A DNA stretch of 64,000 nucleotides. It comes from an uncultured Hoeflea sp. (lineage in GTDB: Bacteria; Pseudomonadota; Alphaproteobacteria; Rhizobiales; Rhizobiaceae). The stretch lies in contig NZ_CANMVK010000001.1 in NCBI RefSeq assembly GCF_947501405.1, positions 682,001 to 746,000 on the forward strand, written 5' to 3'. The position numbers and the translations under genes were made by a program. Position 1 is the first letter of the stretch. Each line of letters starts with the position of its first letter. This document shows positions 1 through 9,204 of the stretch, one piece after another. The notes beneath the pieces were generated by a model. That model did not search any database. It was not told the origin of the DNA and saw only the letters and a program-made list of their open reading frames with translations.

Positions 1-428
1 GCAAAAGCACCGAAGACCTGGTTTCCATGTTCATGAATTTCGGCAAGGACATGAACCTGCCGACCCCCGACCTGGAAGCGCTGGTGGCGCGCCACCGCAA
101 GAACCTGCAGGCACTGGAAGACGCGGCCAAATCGGCCGGCTCGGGCGCCACCTCGATTGTCGAGCGGCAGCGCGAGATGATGCAGGAGGCGCTCGACGAG
201 ATCACCGCCATGGCCGAGAACTTGAAAGTTGGCAGCGACCCGCAGGCGATGATGAAGGCGCAGGCCGATTTCGCCCGCCGCTCGTTTGAAATGACGCTCA
301 AGAACACCAGCGAGATCGCCGGCATGGCACAGCGCTCGGGCGCCGAGAGCTTCAAGGTGCTGCAGGCCCATATGCAGGACACGCTGGAAGAACTGCGCCA
401 GGCGATGAGCGGAAAAACCAAGAAGTAA
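1..428 (+). CDS. Phasin family protein, 5' end outside the window
   Basis: Phasins coat polyhydroxyalkanoate storage granules and control their size. The frame is already open at the window edge (it reads K-S-T-E-D-L-V-S before the first internal Met at 27), so the true start is upstream. The visible part is about 140 residues, all helical, rich in Ala, Glu and Gln, without a signal or membrane segment. It carries the ARHRKNLQAL stretch typical of the Phasin_2 family near the N-terminus and a lysine-rich end. No terminator is obvious in the 180 bp after the stop. Family assignment is from overall pattern and the NLxAL segment. Confidence 0.8.
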   Translation, partial: KSTEDLVSMFMNFGKDMNLPTPDLEALVARHRKNLQALEDAAKSAGSGATSIVERQREMMQEALDEITAMAENLKVGSDPQAMMKAQADFARRSFEMTLKNTSEIAGMAQRSGAESFKVLQAHMQDTLEELRQAMSGKTKK

Positions 429-608
429 AATCTTACGCGCGGCACGCCTGTTTGCCGGACCGAAGCAGAGCTGCGGCCGCGCTCGCGCCATCGGGCCGGA
501 TGTCCGGATCTGGCAGGCCGGGCTTGAGAACATGTGCCGGCTTGAGGCAGGGTCGCGGCCGAGCCGGGCGGCATATCCTTCACGGCAGCGCACATCGAAA
601 GGGGCGAG

Positions 609-1538
609 ATGCGGATTATCACCGGAGATGACATTCGTCGGGTCTGTTCCTGGCCCTTCGCGGTCGAGGCGCTCAGGGCAGGGCATCGGCTGCCGCCGGC
701 TGATTTGCGGGATTCGCTGATCGAGCGGGACGGCCGCAAGATGCTGGTGCGCACCGCCTGGATCAAGGGCCTGGCCTCGGGCGTCAAGGCGGTGACGATC
801 TATCCCGACAATCCGGCGGCCGATCCGCCGCGCGCCTCGGTGCAGGGCCAGGTGCTGCTGTTTGACGAGGCGCGAGGCCATGTCACCGCCGTGCTCGAGG
901 GCGTCGATCTGACCGCCTGGAAGACCGCCGGGGATTCCGCCCTCGGGGCCGACTGCCTGGCGCGGCGCGACATCACAACCATGCTGATGGTCGGCGCCGG
1001 CGCCATGGCCGCGCCGCTGATTGCCGCCCACCGCGCGGTGCGGCCCTCAATCGAGCGGGTGCTGATCTGGAACCGCAACACGGCCCGCGCCGAGGCGCTG
1101 GCAGCCTCGCTTCAAGGCGGCGCATTCATGGTCGACGTGGCCACCGATCTCGACGCGGCCTTGGGCGAGGCCGACCTGATCTCGTCGGCCACCATGTCCA
1201 CCGAGCCGCTGATCCGCGGCGAGGCGCTCAAAAAAGGCACCCATGTCGATCTGGTCGGCGCCTACACACCGACCATGCGCGAGGCCGATGACGCCACGCT
1301 CACCCGCGGCCACCTGTTCGTCGACAGCTTCGCCACCACGGTGGACCATATCGGCGAACTGATGATCCCCATGGCCGCAGGCACGATCACCCGCGCCGAC
1401 ATCCACGGCGACCTCCACGATCTGGTCCAAGGCCGCGAGGGCCGCCGGTCGGACGACGAGGTTACGGTGTTCAAAAACGGCGGCGGCGCGCATCTCGATG
1501 TGATGATGGCGCAGGCGGTGGCGGGGGCGGTGGGGTAG
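609..1538 (+). CDS. Ornithine cyclodeaminase / mu-crystallin family protein
   Basis: 309 residues, the usual family length. A Rossmann NAD(P) motif VGAGAMA sits at residues 128-134. It is preceded by the family's conserved LTAWKTAGDSALGAD segment (the counterpart of LT.lRTaA.Sa) and followed by a late VDSFA segment containing the Asp expected at the active site. Members convert ornithine to proline or reduce cyclic ketimines such as pyrroline-2-carboxylate; the substrate cannot be told from sequence. It starts at ATG 609 after a GGGGCGAG purine stretch. It stands alone between the phasin gene and an AT-richer islet, so context gives no pathway. Confidence 0.85.
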   Translation: MRIITGDDIRRVCSWPFAVEALRAGHRLPPADLRDSLIERDGRKMLVRTAWIKGLASGVKAVTIYPDNPAADPPRASVQGQVLLFDEARGHVTAVLEGVDLTAWKTAGDSALGADCLARRDITTMLMVGAGAMAAPLIAAHRAVRPSIERVLIWNRNTARAEALAASLQGGAFMVDVATDLDAALGEADLISSATMSTEPLIRGEALKKGTHVDLVGAYTPTMREADDATLTRGHLFVDSFATTVDHIGELMIPMAAGTITRADIHGDLHDLVQGREGRRSDDEVTVFKNGGGAHLDVMMAQAVAGAVG

Positions 1539-1929
1539 GGGGGATAGCGGGAAGGGAAACAGTCAGGGCGAGTTCGAGATGATTTCGGCGGGCACAAGGC
1601 GTACTCGGATTGTCCAGATACGTTTAGGAACCAATGGTTGTTCCTGACCAATGATGCGGTCTTTACTCCATATCTGCCAGAGTGCACGAATGGCAGGTGA
1701 ATTTGGTGCTTCTGTGAGGAATCGTCCGATCCGCCATATCTCCCGCAAAACGACAATCTTTTTATGGCACCTCACGCTAGTAGGATGCTGCAAAGCAATC
1801 AATGTTAGCATGAAGCACGATAACGAGTGTGCCGATATCGTTGTTTCCTGAATACAATGGATTTGACCTCATCCGGGGGTTGACACGCCTTTCAATCAAT
1901 ATCACGTTTCTGCACGTTTAAGTGCATTC
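1539..1929. other. Intergenic stretch, no gene recognised
   Basis: About 390 bp that becomes clearly AT-richer from about 1600, marking the left edge of the islet carrying the HD-domain gene. Short ORFs here (for example 1651-1851) resemble nothing known and lack good ribosome sites. A TTGACA hexamer at 1880-1885 could be a -35 element for the HD gene, but no convincing -10 lies at the right distance. Confidence 0.5.
1911..1926. promoter_or_regulatory. Short dyad just before the HD-domain gene
   Basis: TGCAC-N6-GTGCA, five-base perfect arms ending three bases before the ATG at 1930. It occupies the place of a ribosome site and no Shine-Dalgarno is visible for that ATG. It could be an operator or a leader hairpin; the arms are short enough for chance. 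Confidence 0.3.
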
Positions 1930-4137
1930 ATGGCGGGGCAATACATGTTAGGGTTATCGCATCCGCGGGCAATCACCCGCATCTCGGATCCTATACATGG
2001 CGCTATCCCGTTGACTATATTCGACAGAGACTTTGTGGACCGCCCGGATTTTCAACGTTTGCACTACGTTCTCCAGCAGTCGGTCAGTTTCGTTGCATTT
2101 CCGTCGAACAAGAACACCCGTTTTCCTCATTCGCTCGGAACGGCTCACACCGTCGGCCGGATGTTCAGCAGCGCGTTGTCCAACGCAAGCGACATCGATC
2201 TTCGCGCCTTCCTAGGTGACGCAGCGAACTTCCTTGAGAAAGTGATCCGCAAGCTGCATGACGCACAAGGTGGCGGGGCAGACGGGGATACTGCGGACGT
2301 GGGAGCAGTGATCGATGGACTCGTTAAAGCCCACAAGGCCTCGATTTCTGGTCGAAGTGGATTTCTCCATACGCCGCTCATGGCTCTGGAAGGCAAACGC
2401 CTCGCTACGGACCCAGACCTTCGAGTCGATACGGAGGAGCCGGTCGGAGAGAACAATCTTCTGAGCGCGGCTTTTGTAATCGACACCTATTGGCAGGCCC
2501 TCAGGCTCTACGCGCTCGCTCATGACGTTGGCCATCTCCCGATGAGCCATGCTTTTGAGGTTGCTCTGAAGGATTTCACAAGCGTATCAGATGGTTATGA
2601 ACCTCAACACAATGGTCCGGTGGCAACTGATCTGTATAACAGGGCCCTAACCAAATTCCAGGGCAAGCTCGACGATAAGAGACTTAGTCAATTTGTATCG
2701 TCTATGCTAAATATCGATCCGCCGAGTGTAAAAGAGAATGTTAGCCGAAAGGCGCTGCACGAAATTAGAAGCTACGCGATCCAAAGCAGCTACCTGAAGG
2801 AACAACAGAGGCTAACGGCGGGCTACGGAGAATTCCTACCGATCGACAAGAAGCAAGCTCCGGGAGCTAAAACCGACAACTGGCTCGATGAATACTGCAG
2901 ACTGATCCACCATGTGGCGCTCTGCTTGATTTATTCTTACATCGCCCACAAGGGAAGGGCGAGCGCTGACCCGACCCCTACCCGGTTTCTCTACGCCTTG
3001 CGACAGCTCGTGGATGGTCAGGTGGACGGAGACCGGCTTGACTACACCTTGCGCGACTGCCGCTCGGCCGGAGCTAGTTTCGGTGAATTCGACCTTGATC
3101 GCGTAGTGCGGGACACGGTTCTTCTGCAGCGCCGTGACGAGGAGGGCAAACCATCTGGCCTGTTTGCCTTTGGCTTCGGTCCGCGGGCCGTGCCGGGCAT
3201 TGAGCAGTTTTTCGAGTCCCGTTATCAGGGCTATCGCTACCTCGTACATCACCGGACTTCGAGCCGCGCCAACGTGGCAATCCAGCTTTTGCTTCAGAAA
3301 TTCTACGAATACGCATATCTCTATCCTAGTAGTGATTGCGCTTCAGTGATGAATCGGCTCGATTTCATAAGGACGAGCAAGGATGATGATGGTCACGTCA
3401 TGCTGTCGGAGATTCTGCCAAGCGGTGATGGCGACGGTGAGACGCTCGACGATGCTTCGCTGAGGGTCCTGATGAAACGGTGCCGGGCGATTTTGCGTCG
3501 GGACGGAAATTTTAAATATCTGTACGATCAATGCAAGGAACGCTGGCGACGTGCAAAGCAACTGGACGTCCTGATCGAGATGCTACTGTTTCGTGCTCTC
3601 CAACACACCGATACCCTATTTAAATCCCAGACGGCAATGGGCTATCTGTCTGATGTCCTGGGTATAAAAGATGAACCAACCCAGACCAGCTTCATCCAAC
3701 ATGCCGTTGCGCCAGATCAGCTCACTCGTGTCACAAGGGAAGTAAACGATGCCCTCAGCGGTTCAGCTTGGGTTGATAAAATCGGTTTCAAAGAACCACT
3801 CCTATTTTGTACCGAGAAGGTGGCTCCCAAATGCTTCCGCGCGAAGTCGCCGGAGAAACATGTTTACGAGGAGTTCACTTGGATCGCGGACCCAACCGGC
3901 CAAATGAACAGTGTCGACCGAGGCAACGCTGCGCCGACTTTGAGTGCAATGGAAGAGAGCCGCAAGGGTAATGTTGGTGTGCGATATTACCTGATCGGAC
4001 GCGATCTGAAAGCCAATCCGGAGGTGGTTCCTGCCGTAGAAGCACTTGTGACCGAACACTTCCGAAACGCTTATAAAGCCTTCAAAGGCTGGAGACAGAA
4101 AGGGGCAAACAAACAATCGGCCAGAAAAGGCCGATGA
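1930..4137 (+). CDS. Large HD-domain phosphohydrolase (SAMHD1/dGTPase-like)
   Basis: 735 residues, cytosolic. The metal site of the HD superfamily looks complete: RFPHSLG with His67, AHDVGH with His198-Asp199, a second His207 in MSHAFE, and the distal Asp in DGDRLDYTLRDC around 366-371, in the order seen in SAMHD1 and YdhJ-type proteins. Such enzymes hydrolyse dNTPs or other phosphate esters; the substrate here is unknown. The C-terminal 350 residues match nothing I recognise. ATG 1930 lacks a clear ribosome site; Met6 (1945) and others are possible starts. The gene is AT-richer than its neighbours and followed after 75 bp by a small gene on the same strand, suggesting a transferred two-gene unit. 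Confidence 0.8.
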   Translation: MAGQYMLGLSHPRAITRISDPIHGAIPLTIFDRDFVDRPDFQRLHYVLQQSVSFVAFPSNKNTRFPHSLGTAHTVGRMFSSALSNASDIDLRAFLGDAANFLEKVIRKLHDAQGGGADGDTADVGAVIDGLVKAHKASISGRSGFLHTPLMALEGKRLATDPDLRVDTEEPVGENNLLSAAFVIDTYWQALRLYALAHDVGHLPMSHAFEVALKDFTSVSDGYEPQHNGPVATDLYNRALTKFQGKLDDKRLSQFVSSMLNIDPPSVKENVSRKALHEIRSYAIQSSYLKEQQRLTAGYGEFLPIDKKQAPGAKTDNWLDEYCRLIHHVALCLIYSYIAHKGRASADPTPTRFLYALRQLVDGQVDGDRLDYTLRDCRSAGASFGEFDLDRVVRDTVLLQRRDEEGKPSGLFAFGFGPRAVPGIEQFFESRYQGYRYLVHHRTSSRANVAIQLLLQKFYEYAYLYPSSDCASVMNRLDFIRTSKDDDGHVMLSEILPSGDGDGETLDDASLRVLMKRCRAILRRDGNFKYLYDQCKERWRRAKQLDVLIEMLLFRALQHTDTLFKSQTAMGYLSDVLGIKDEPTQTSFIQHAVAPDQLTRVTREVNDALSGSAWVDKIGFKEPLLFCTEKVAPKCFRAKSPEKHVYEEFTWIADPTGQMNSVDRGNAAPTLSAMEESRKGNVGVRYYLIGRDLKANPEVVPAVEALVTEHFRNAYKAFKGWRQKGANKQSARKGR

Positions 4138-4212
4138 TTCCCCTCATGACGCTGAATAAATGGTATGTTAACGTAACGTCATCTACAAAGGATGTTCCAT
4201 TGGAGTTTTCAC

Positions 4213-4551
4213 ATGTGTGACGACCTGACCAAACAAGAGATTTTATTCTTTACCGTGATGCAAGCCCACCCGGATGGGATATCGGAAGACGAAATTTTCA
4301 ACGGTATGTCCAAGCTTGCCACTCAGATAGGATGGCCATCCTATCTCAACACGGTTCCGCGACCCCTGAGCGAACGACTAAAAGAGGCGCGGGACCGCGA
4401 CATGATAGCCAAGTATCAACCCCTACGTTGGAGGCCGGCGCCCTTTGTATCCGCCTATGTGAGGCACCTTGCTGAACGATACCTGGAGAAACCGGAGCAA
4501 CGTCGGAAGATACTCGTAAAGCTTGAAGACGAACTCCACGCAGCCGAATAG
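4213..4551 (+). CDS. Small hypothetical protein, possible winged-helix, partner of the HD gene
   Basis: 112 residues from ATG 4213, chosen because GGAG (4202-4205) lies eight bases upstream; an in-frame ATG at 4192 has no such site. The N-terminal half (LTKQEILFFTVMQAHPDG, then ISEDEIFNGM) reads like helix-turn-helix/winged-helix packing and the C-terminus is a charged helix. There is no signal peptide or membrane segment. It follows the HD gene in the same AT-richer islet and may be co-transcribed. Its function is unknown; a regulator or activity modulator of the HD enzyme is only inference. Confidence 0.6.
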   Translation: MCDDLTKQEILFFTVMQAHPDGISEDEIFNGMSKLATQIGWPSYLNTVPRPLSERLKEARDRDMIAKYQPLRWRPAPFVSAYVRHLAERYLEKPEQRRKILVKLEDELHAAE

Positions 4552-5374
4552 CCGAAAACGGCCCGGCCTCCGCGTCGACGGGTGGCTAACCCGCAAACCG
4601 ATCGATATGAGGACGATTCCACCCCACCCCTCCAACAATTCCAACACCTTACCCCAAAACCGCGCCAATCTTTTCCCCATCTTCCGCCCCCATGCCACAC
4701 TACCCCCACTCCCGCTGCCGGATGGATCGCGAACGTTTCGAGCCAAGTGGGAGGGAATGCCTCCTGATCCTCGAGCGCAAACGTCAGCGCGCGCGGCGCG
4801 GGGGGAGGCGATGGCCAGTGCGGTTCCGCTGGCGGCGGGTTTCCTCCGGGAGGCCGCAAGCCAGCCACCGGGCCGGGGTCCGCTTTCTCGCCTCACGGGC
4901 GGGGACGGGCGACCGGTCCGGGTCTGTGGCGGACATGTTTGCGTGAAGCGAGCAGGGTCCGTGCCGGAATGCGCACCTCAAGCAGCTCTCGCGGTCTGTC
5001 CGGACCGCGGCCGGGGCAACCCGGGCGGAGAGCCCTGAAGAGGGGCAGGTGAGGAAGCCAACTTCCGCGTGTTTGCGAGGCTGACGCCTGTCGGATGGGG
5101 ACGCCGTCCGGCGAATTTCGGGCTCGCGCGCGTGCAGCGCCACCCCACTACCCACTTTCAGAGGCACTGCCCGCGCGCAGCCCTCCGGAATGGCCGCCTG
5201 TCGCGCGGAAGTGCTTGCACTCAAGCGATCATGGACAGGCGCAGTTTTGACTTTATGCTCGCACCCCGGCGGCAATTGCCCGCGCGGCGCGGCCTCCGGC
5301 TGCGCGGATGGACAGGCCGGGGCAGTCTGGCGTTTCAGGCGACGCCCGGAGCAGGCAATCGCCGCCAAGCGCCC
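4552..5374. other. 820-bp gap without a recognisable gene
   Basis: It separates the HD islet from the end of the paaABCDE operon. Positions about 4618-4720 are almost free of G on the + strand, so the minus strand holds several GGGG runs. A hairpin CGCGGTC-N6-GACCGCG is at 4990-4996/5003-5009, without a T run. Long ORFs on both strands are arginine/proline-rich and look like GC-rich artefacts. I recognise no tRNA, RNase P, tmRNA, SRP or 6S RNA. Confidence 0.5.
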
Positions 5375-6454
5375 TTACTGATCGTCGAAATCCAGCACCA
5401 GCCTGTCGCCCGTCGGCCGCGACTGGCAGGCGAGCGTGAAGCCGGCTTCGATTTCCCAGGGCTCGAGCGAGAAATTCTGGTCCATGGTGGCTTCGCCCTC
5501 GACGATCCTGCAGCGGCAGGTGCAGCACATGCCGCCGGCGCAGGAATAGGGGATGTCGAGGCCGGATTTTTCGGCCGCCGTCAGGATGGTGTCGGTGGCG
5601 GCATCGACTTCGATGCTGCGCCGCGCGCCGTCGAGGACAATGTCGACCTTGGCGCCATGTGTCGCGCCGTTGGTTTTGGGTTTGGGGGCCGGGGCGGGGG
5701 CCGCATCGGCAGCGGGCGTGAACAGTTCGAACTTGATCCTGTCCTCGTCAACGCCAAGGGCGGCCATCGCGGCGGAGGCCGAGCGGATCATCGGTTCGGG
5801 CCCGCAGATATAGACGGCGTCGGCCGATTTCGGGTCGATCAGCCCGTGTTCGGCAAGCGTCTCGAGCTTCGGTGCATCGAGCCGGCCGTTCATCACCTCG
5901 ATTTCCTGGATTTCCTCATCGAGCACATGCGTGAGCGTGAAGCGGCCGGTGTAGCGGTCCTTCAGATCGTTCAGGTCATCGAGGAACATTACGCTTGAGG
6001 AATTTCGGTTGGCGTAAAGCAGGGTGACGGTGGACTGGGGCTCGCCGGCCAGCACCGATTTGGCGATCGACAGGCAGGGCGTGATGCCCGAACCCGCGGC
6101 CAGCAACAGGTAATCATGCGCGCCGCCGATCTGCGCGGTAAACCGTCCCTGCGGCGGCATCACCTGCACGCGGTCGCCTTTTTTCAACGTCTGGGCAAAG
6201 CCCGAAAAACGGCCGTTTTCGATGTGCTTGACACCGACGGTGCGCTGGCCGGCCTCGGAAAGCGGCGAGCAGATCGAATAGGAGCGGCGCATGTCCTGGC
6301 CGCCGATATCGGCGCGCAGCGTCAGATACTGACCGGGCACGAAGGCGAAGGTGTCACCCAGATCGTCGGGGATCGCGAAGGTGATCGCCACCGCATCCGG
6401 GGTCTCGTTGCGGACAGCGGCAATTTCGAGTTCATGAAAACGCGGAGCGGCCAT
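5375..6454 (-). CDS. paaE: 1,2-phenylacetyl-CoA epoxidase, reductase subunit PaaE
   Basis: PaaE passes electrons from NADPH through FAD and a 2Fe-2S centre to the PaaAC di-iron oxygenase. 359 residues: a ferredoxin-NADP reductase-type module with the FAD motif RRSYSICS near residue 56, an NAD(P) domain with GSGITPCLS, then a C-terminal plant-type ferredoxin with cysteines in CAGGMCCTC and a fourth in LACQS. I start at ATG 6454 because TGAGGAAC lies just upstream; the longer frame would begin at a TTG inside that ribosome site. It is the last gene of paaABCDE, 18 bp after paaD. Confidence 0.95.
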   Translation of the reverse strand: MAAPRFHELEIAAVRNETPDAVAITFAIPDDLGDTFAFVPGQYLTLRADIGGQDMRRSYSICSPLSEAGQRTVGVKHIENGRFSGFAQTLKKGDRVQVMPPQGRFTAQIGGAHDYLLLAAGSGITPCLSIAKSVLAGEPQSTVTLLYANRNSSSVMFLDDLNDLKDRYTGRFTLTHVLDEEIQEIEVMNGRLDAPKLETLAEHGLIDPKSADAVYICGPEPMIRSASAAMAALGVDEDRIKFELFTPAADAAPAPAPKPKTNGATHGAKVDIVLDGARRSIEVDAATDTILTAAEKSGLDIPYSCAGGMCCTCRCRIVEGEATMDQNFSLEPWEIEAGFTLACQSRPTGDRLVLDFDDQ

Positions 6455-6472
6455 GGGTCGGTTCCTCAAAAC

Positions 6473-7012
6473 TTAGATGCATTTGAAATAGTCGAAGGGT
6501 TCGGCGCAGTCGTCGCAGCGGTAATGGGCCTTGCAGGCGGTGGAGCCGAACTCGGAGACCTTGGAGGTGTTGTTCGAACCGCAGCGCGGGCAGGCGACGG
6601 TTTCCTCGCTGAAGAACGCGCGGCGGCCGCCCGATGAGCCCACCGGCGGGGCAATGCCATAGGCACGCAATTTCTCGCGGCCTTCAGGCGTGATCCAGTC
6701 GGTAGTCCAGGTGGGGGTGATCACCCGTTCCACCCGGGCGTCAATGCCCGCCTCGATCAGCGCCGATTGCACCGCCATCTCGATGGCGATCACCGCCGGG
6801 CAGCCCGAATAGGTCGGCGTCAATTTGACGGTGATGACGCCGTCCTTGGCTCGGGAGACATCGCGCAGAATCCCCAGATCGGCCACGGTCACGCAGGGCA
6901 CTTCCGGATCGGGCACGGCGCTTGCGGCCTCAAGCGCGCGGGCGAGCTCGAAATCGGCAACTTCGTTGCGCGCGCCCTCGTTCTTGGCCGGAGCCGGGCT
7001 CATCGCCGTCAC
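6473..7012 (-). CDS. paaD: Phenylacetyl-CoA epoxidase maturation subunit PaaD
   Basis: 179 residues. The N-terminal MIP18/DUF59 domain carries the family motif YSGCPAV around residue 90. The C-terminal extension is a zinc-ribbon-like cysteine set (CPRCGS, then YRCDDC) typical of PaaD. It is thought to help build or repair the iron centres of the epoxidase. Its ATG overlaps the paaC stop by four bases (ATGA), as expected for translational coupling. All residues I would expect are present. Confidence 0.95.
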   Translation of the reverse strand: MTAMSPAPAKNEGARNEVADFELARALEAASAVPDPEVPCVTVADLGILRDVSRAKDGVITVKLTPTYSGCPAVIAIEMAVQSALIEAGIDARVERVITPTWTTDWITPEGREKLRAYGIAPPVGSSGGRRAFFSEETVACPRCGSNNTSKVSEFGSTACKAHYRCDDCAEPFDYFKCI

Positions 7013-7785
7013 CAGCTCAGGCCGGGATAGGCGCGCTGCATGAATTGCAGCTCGGCCAGCAGATGGCCCATGTCCTCGCCATGCAGACCGTCACGACCGC
7101 CCTTCTGGTGGACGCGGACTTCGGGTGCTGTCAGCTTGGCTGTGCGAAACACGGTGGCGATGGTGTCGTCCCAGGCTTCACGCAGGTTTTCCGGGTCGGG
7201 CAACAGACCCGCAGCCACCGCTTCAGTGCGGACCGGCGAGGCCATGAACAGCTCGCCGGTGTAGCGGTGCAGTTCGGTGGCGGCAGCGGCCATGTGGGCC
7301 GCACTCTCCCCGGTGCCGTCACCAAGACGGATCACCCATTCGCCGGCGTGGCGCAGATGGTAGGCCATTTCCTTCTGAGCCTTGGCGGCGATGCCGCGCA
7401 GGTCCGCGTCGGTCGAACTTTCGGCGATGTCGCGCCAATAGGGCTCCATGAAGGCTGCGAAATAAAGCTGGCGCAGCATGGTGACGGCAAAATCGCCATT
7501 GGGGCGCTCGACCAGCAGGCAATTGCGGTAGTCGCGCTCGCGGCGCAGGAAGGCCAAATCATCCTCGCTGCGGCCCTTGCCCTCGATCTCGCCTGCATGG
7601 GCGTAGAGCGCGCGGGCCTGGCCGAGCAGATCGAGTCCCATATTGGCGAGCGCCAGATCCTCTTCGAGCGTCGGCGCGTGGCCGCACCATTCCGACAGCC
7701 GGTGGCCGAGCACCAGGCAGTCATCGGCGAGCTCCAAAAGCGCCCGGAAGGCAGTGTGGTTTGCGTCGTTGTCGGGTGCGGCCAT
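7009..7785 (-). CDS. paaC: Phenylacetyl-CoA epoxidase structural subunit PaaC
   Basis: PaaC is the non-catalytic ferritin-like partner of PaaA in the epoxidase core. The protein is about 258 residues, a standard length, with LADDCLVLGHRLSEW at the N-terminus and ALYAHAGEIEG in the second helix, both characteristic. The start is ATG 7785, sharing one base with the paaB stop (TGATG); a GTG one codon earlier is possible. It sits between paaB and paaD in the conserved ABCDE order. Confidence 0.95.
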   Translation of the reverse strand: MAAPDNDANHTAFRALLELADDCLVLGHRLSEWCGHAPTLEEDLALANMGLDLLGQARALYAHAGEIEGKGRSEDDLAFLRRERDYRNCLLVERPNGDFAVTMLRQLYFAAFMEPYWRDIAESSTDADLRGIAAKAQKEMAYHLRHAGEWVIRLGDGTGESAAHMAAAATELHRYTGELFMASPVRTEAVAAGLLPDPENLREAWDDTIATVFRTAKLTAPEVRVHQKGGRDGLHGEDMGHLLAELQFMQRAYPGLSW

Positions 7786-8090
7786 CACATGTGCCCCACT
7801 TCGTCGGGAATGTCGTAGAAGGTCGGGTGGCGGTAGATCTTGTCGTCGGCGGGCTCGAACATCGGCTCGGCGAAGGACGGATCGGAAGCGGCAATCTCGC
7901 TCGAGCGCACCACCCAGATGGAGTTGCCCTCGCCGCGTCGGGTGTAGACATCGCGCGCGGCCTGCAGGGCCATGTCGGAATCAGCGGCATGCAGCGAACC
8001 GACATGGCGGTGATGCAAGCCGTTGCGCGGGCGGATGAACACTTCCCACAGCGGGGTCATGGCTTCGGTCTTGCCGGTGGTGTCGGTCAT
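7785..8090 (-). CDS. paaB: Phenylacetyl-CoA epoxidase subunit PaaB
   Basis: 101 residues with the PaaB family core [20 protein letters not shown] near the N-terminus and [13 protein letters not shown] in the middle. PaaB is an essential small subunit that bridges the PaaAC oxygenase sub-complexes. It overlaps paaA upstream by four bases and paaC downstream by one, so the three should be translated in a coupled way. Confidence 0.95.
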   Translation of the reverse strand: MTDTTGKTEAMTPLWEVFIRPRNGLHHRHVGSLHAADSDMALQAARDVYTRRGEGNSIWVVRSSEIAASDPSFAEPMFEPADDKIYRHPTFYDIPDEVGHM

Positions 8091-9082
8091 TCGGCGGCCT
8101 CCTGGGGGATATGTTGCTTGTTGGCGCGTTTTTGAGCGTGGGCGAGGGCTGCTTCGCGCACCCAGGCGCCATCATCATGCGCCTTGTTGCGGTCGCGGAT
8201 GCGGTCGCGGTTCATCTGGCCTTCGCCCGAGACCACGGCCTTGAATTCCGACCAGTCGATCTCGCCATGGTCGTAGCCCTGTTTCTCCGCATTCCATTGG
8301 AGGTCCGGATCGGGAACGCTGAGCCCGATGAACTTAGCCTGCGGCACGGTTGCGTTGATGAATTTTTCGCGCAGCTGGTCGTTGCTGAAACGCTTGATCT
8401 TCCAGGCCATTGACTGGTCGCCGTGCTGACTGTCGCTGTCATGGGGACCAAACATCATCAGCGACGGCCACCACCAGCGATTGAGCGCATCCTGCGCCAT
8501 TTCCTTCTGTTCTTCGGAACCCTTGGCCAGTTCCATCATGATCTCGTAGCCCTGGCGCTGGTGGAAGCTTTCTTCCTTGCAGACCCGGATCATGGCGCGG
8601 GCATAGGGGCCGAAGGAGCAGCGGCACAGCGGGATCTGGTTCATGATGGCCGCGCCATCCACCAGCCAGCCGATGGCGCCGATGTCGGCCCAGGTCAGTG
8701 TCGGATAGTTGAAGATCGAGGAGTATTTGGCTTTGCCGGCCAACAATTCCTCGGTCATCTGTTCGCGGGAGACGCCCAGTGTCTCGGCGGCGGAATAGAG
8801 ATAGAGGCCGTGGCCACCCTCATCCTGCACCTTGGCGAGCAACGCCATCTTGCGGCGCAGCGTCGGAGCGCGGGCGATCCAGTTGCCCTCGGGCAGCATG
8901 CCGACGATTTCGGAATGGGCGTGCTGGCCGATCTGGCGCACCAGCGTGCGCCGGTAGCCTTCGGGCATGGGGTCATTGGGTTCGATTTTTTCCTCGCGGT
9001 CGATGCGCGACTGGAATGCGGCAAGAAACTCTTCCGATTCCGTGGTGCTCGAATCCGCGCCGATCAGGCCTTGGCTGTACAT
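8087..9082 (-). CDS. paaA: Phenylacetyl-CoA epoxidase catalytic subunit PaaA
   Basis: The di-iron oxygenase subunit that converts phenylacetyl-CoA to the ring-1,2-epoxide. 331 residues. The ferritin-like Glu and ExxH iron ligands are visible in [17 protein letters not shown] and in [13 protein letters not shown]. First gene of paaABCDE, with a GGAGGA ribosome site eight bases before ATG 9082. A strong predicted promoter with flanking dyads lies immediately upstream (9091-9152), pointing to repression, presumably by the adjacent PaaX-type protein. Confidence 0.96.
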   Translation of the reverse strand: MYSQGLIGADSSTTESEEFLAAFQSRIDREEKIEPNDPMPEGYRRTLVRQIGQHAHSEIVGMLPEGNWIARAPTLRRKMALLAKVQDEGGHGLYLYSAAETLGVSREQMTEELLAGKAKYSSIFNYPTLTWADIGAIGWLVDGAAIMNQIPLCRCSFGPYARAMIRVCKEESFHQRQGYEIMMELAKGSEEQKEMAQDALNRWWWPSLMMFGPHDSDSQHGDQSMAWKIKRFSNDQLREKFINATVPQAKFIGLSVPDPDLQWNAEKQGYDHGEIDWSEFKAVVSGEGQMNRDRIRDRNKAHDDGAWVREAALAHAQKRANKQHIPQEAAE

Positions 9083-9090
9083 ATTGGGGG

Positions 9091-9152
9091 TCCTCCAGAC
9101 TGGAGGATCTTATATGTTACAAGTATAAAGCATGTCAAGAATATTTGTAACA
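9091..9152 (-). promoter_or_regulatory. Promoter of paaABCDE framed by inverted repeats
   Basis: On the minus strand, TTGACA (9133-9138), an 18-bp spacer and TATAAG (9109-9114) form a near-consensus sigma70 promoter. A perfect dyad TGTTACAA (9115-9122) / TTGTAACA (9145-9152) brackets the -35: one arm abuts the -10 and the other lies just upstream of the -35. A second dyad, TCCTCCAG-A-CTGGAGGA (9091-9107), covers the likely start of transcription and the Shine-Dalgarno of paaA. The geometry is that of a repressor site; assigning it to the neighbouring PaaX-type protein is inference. Confidence 0.7.
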
Positions 9153-9204
9153 AATTCATCTGCCGGCATGTCGGTCGGCAGCGCCGGCGAAAACCATGTC
9201 ACGG

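Noticed and set aside
4784-5368. 194-residue minus-strand ORF in the gap before paaE
   Set aside because: Arg/Pro/Ala-rich without domains; overlaps other equally open frames; no ribosome site.
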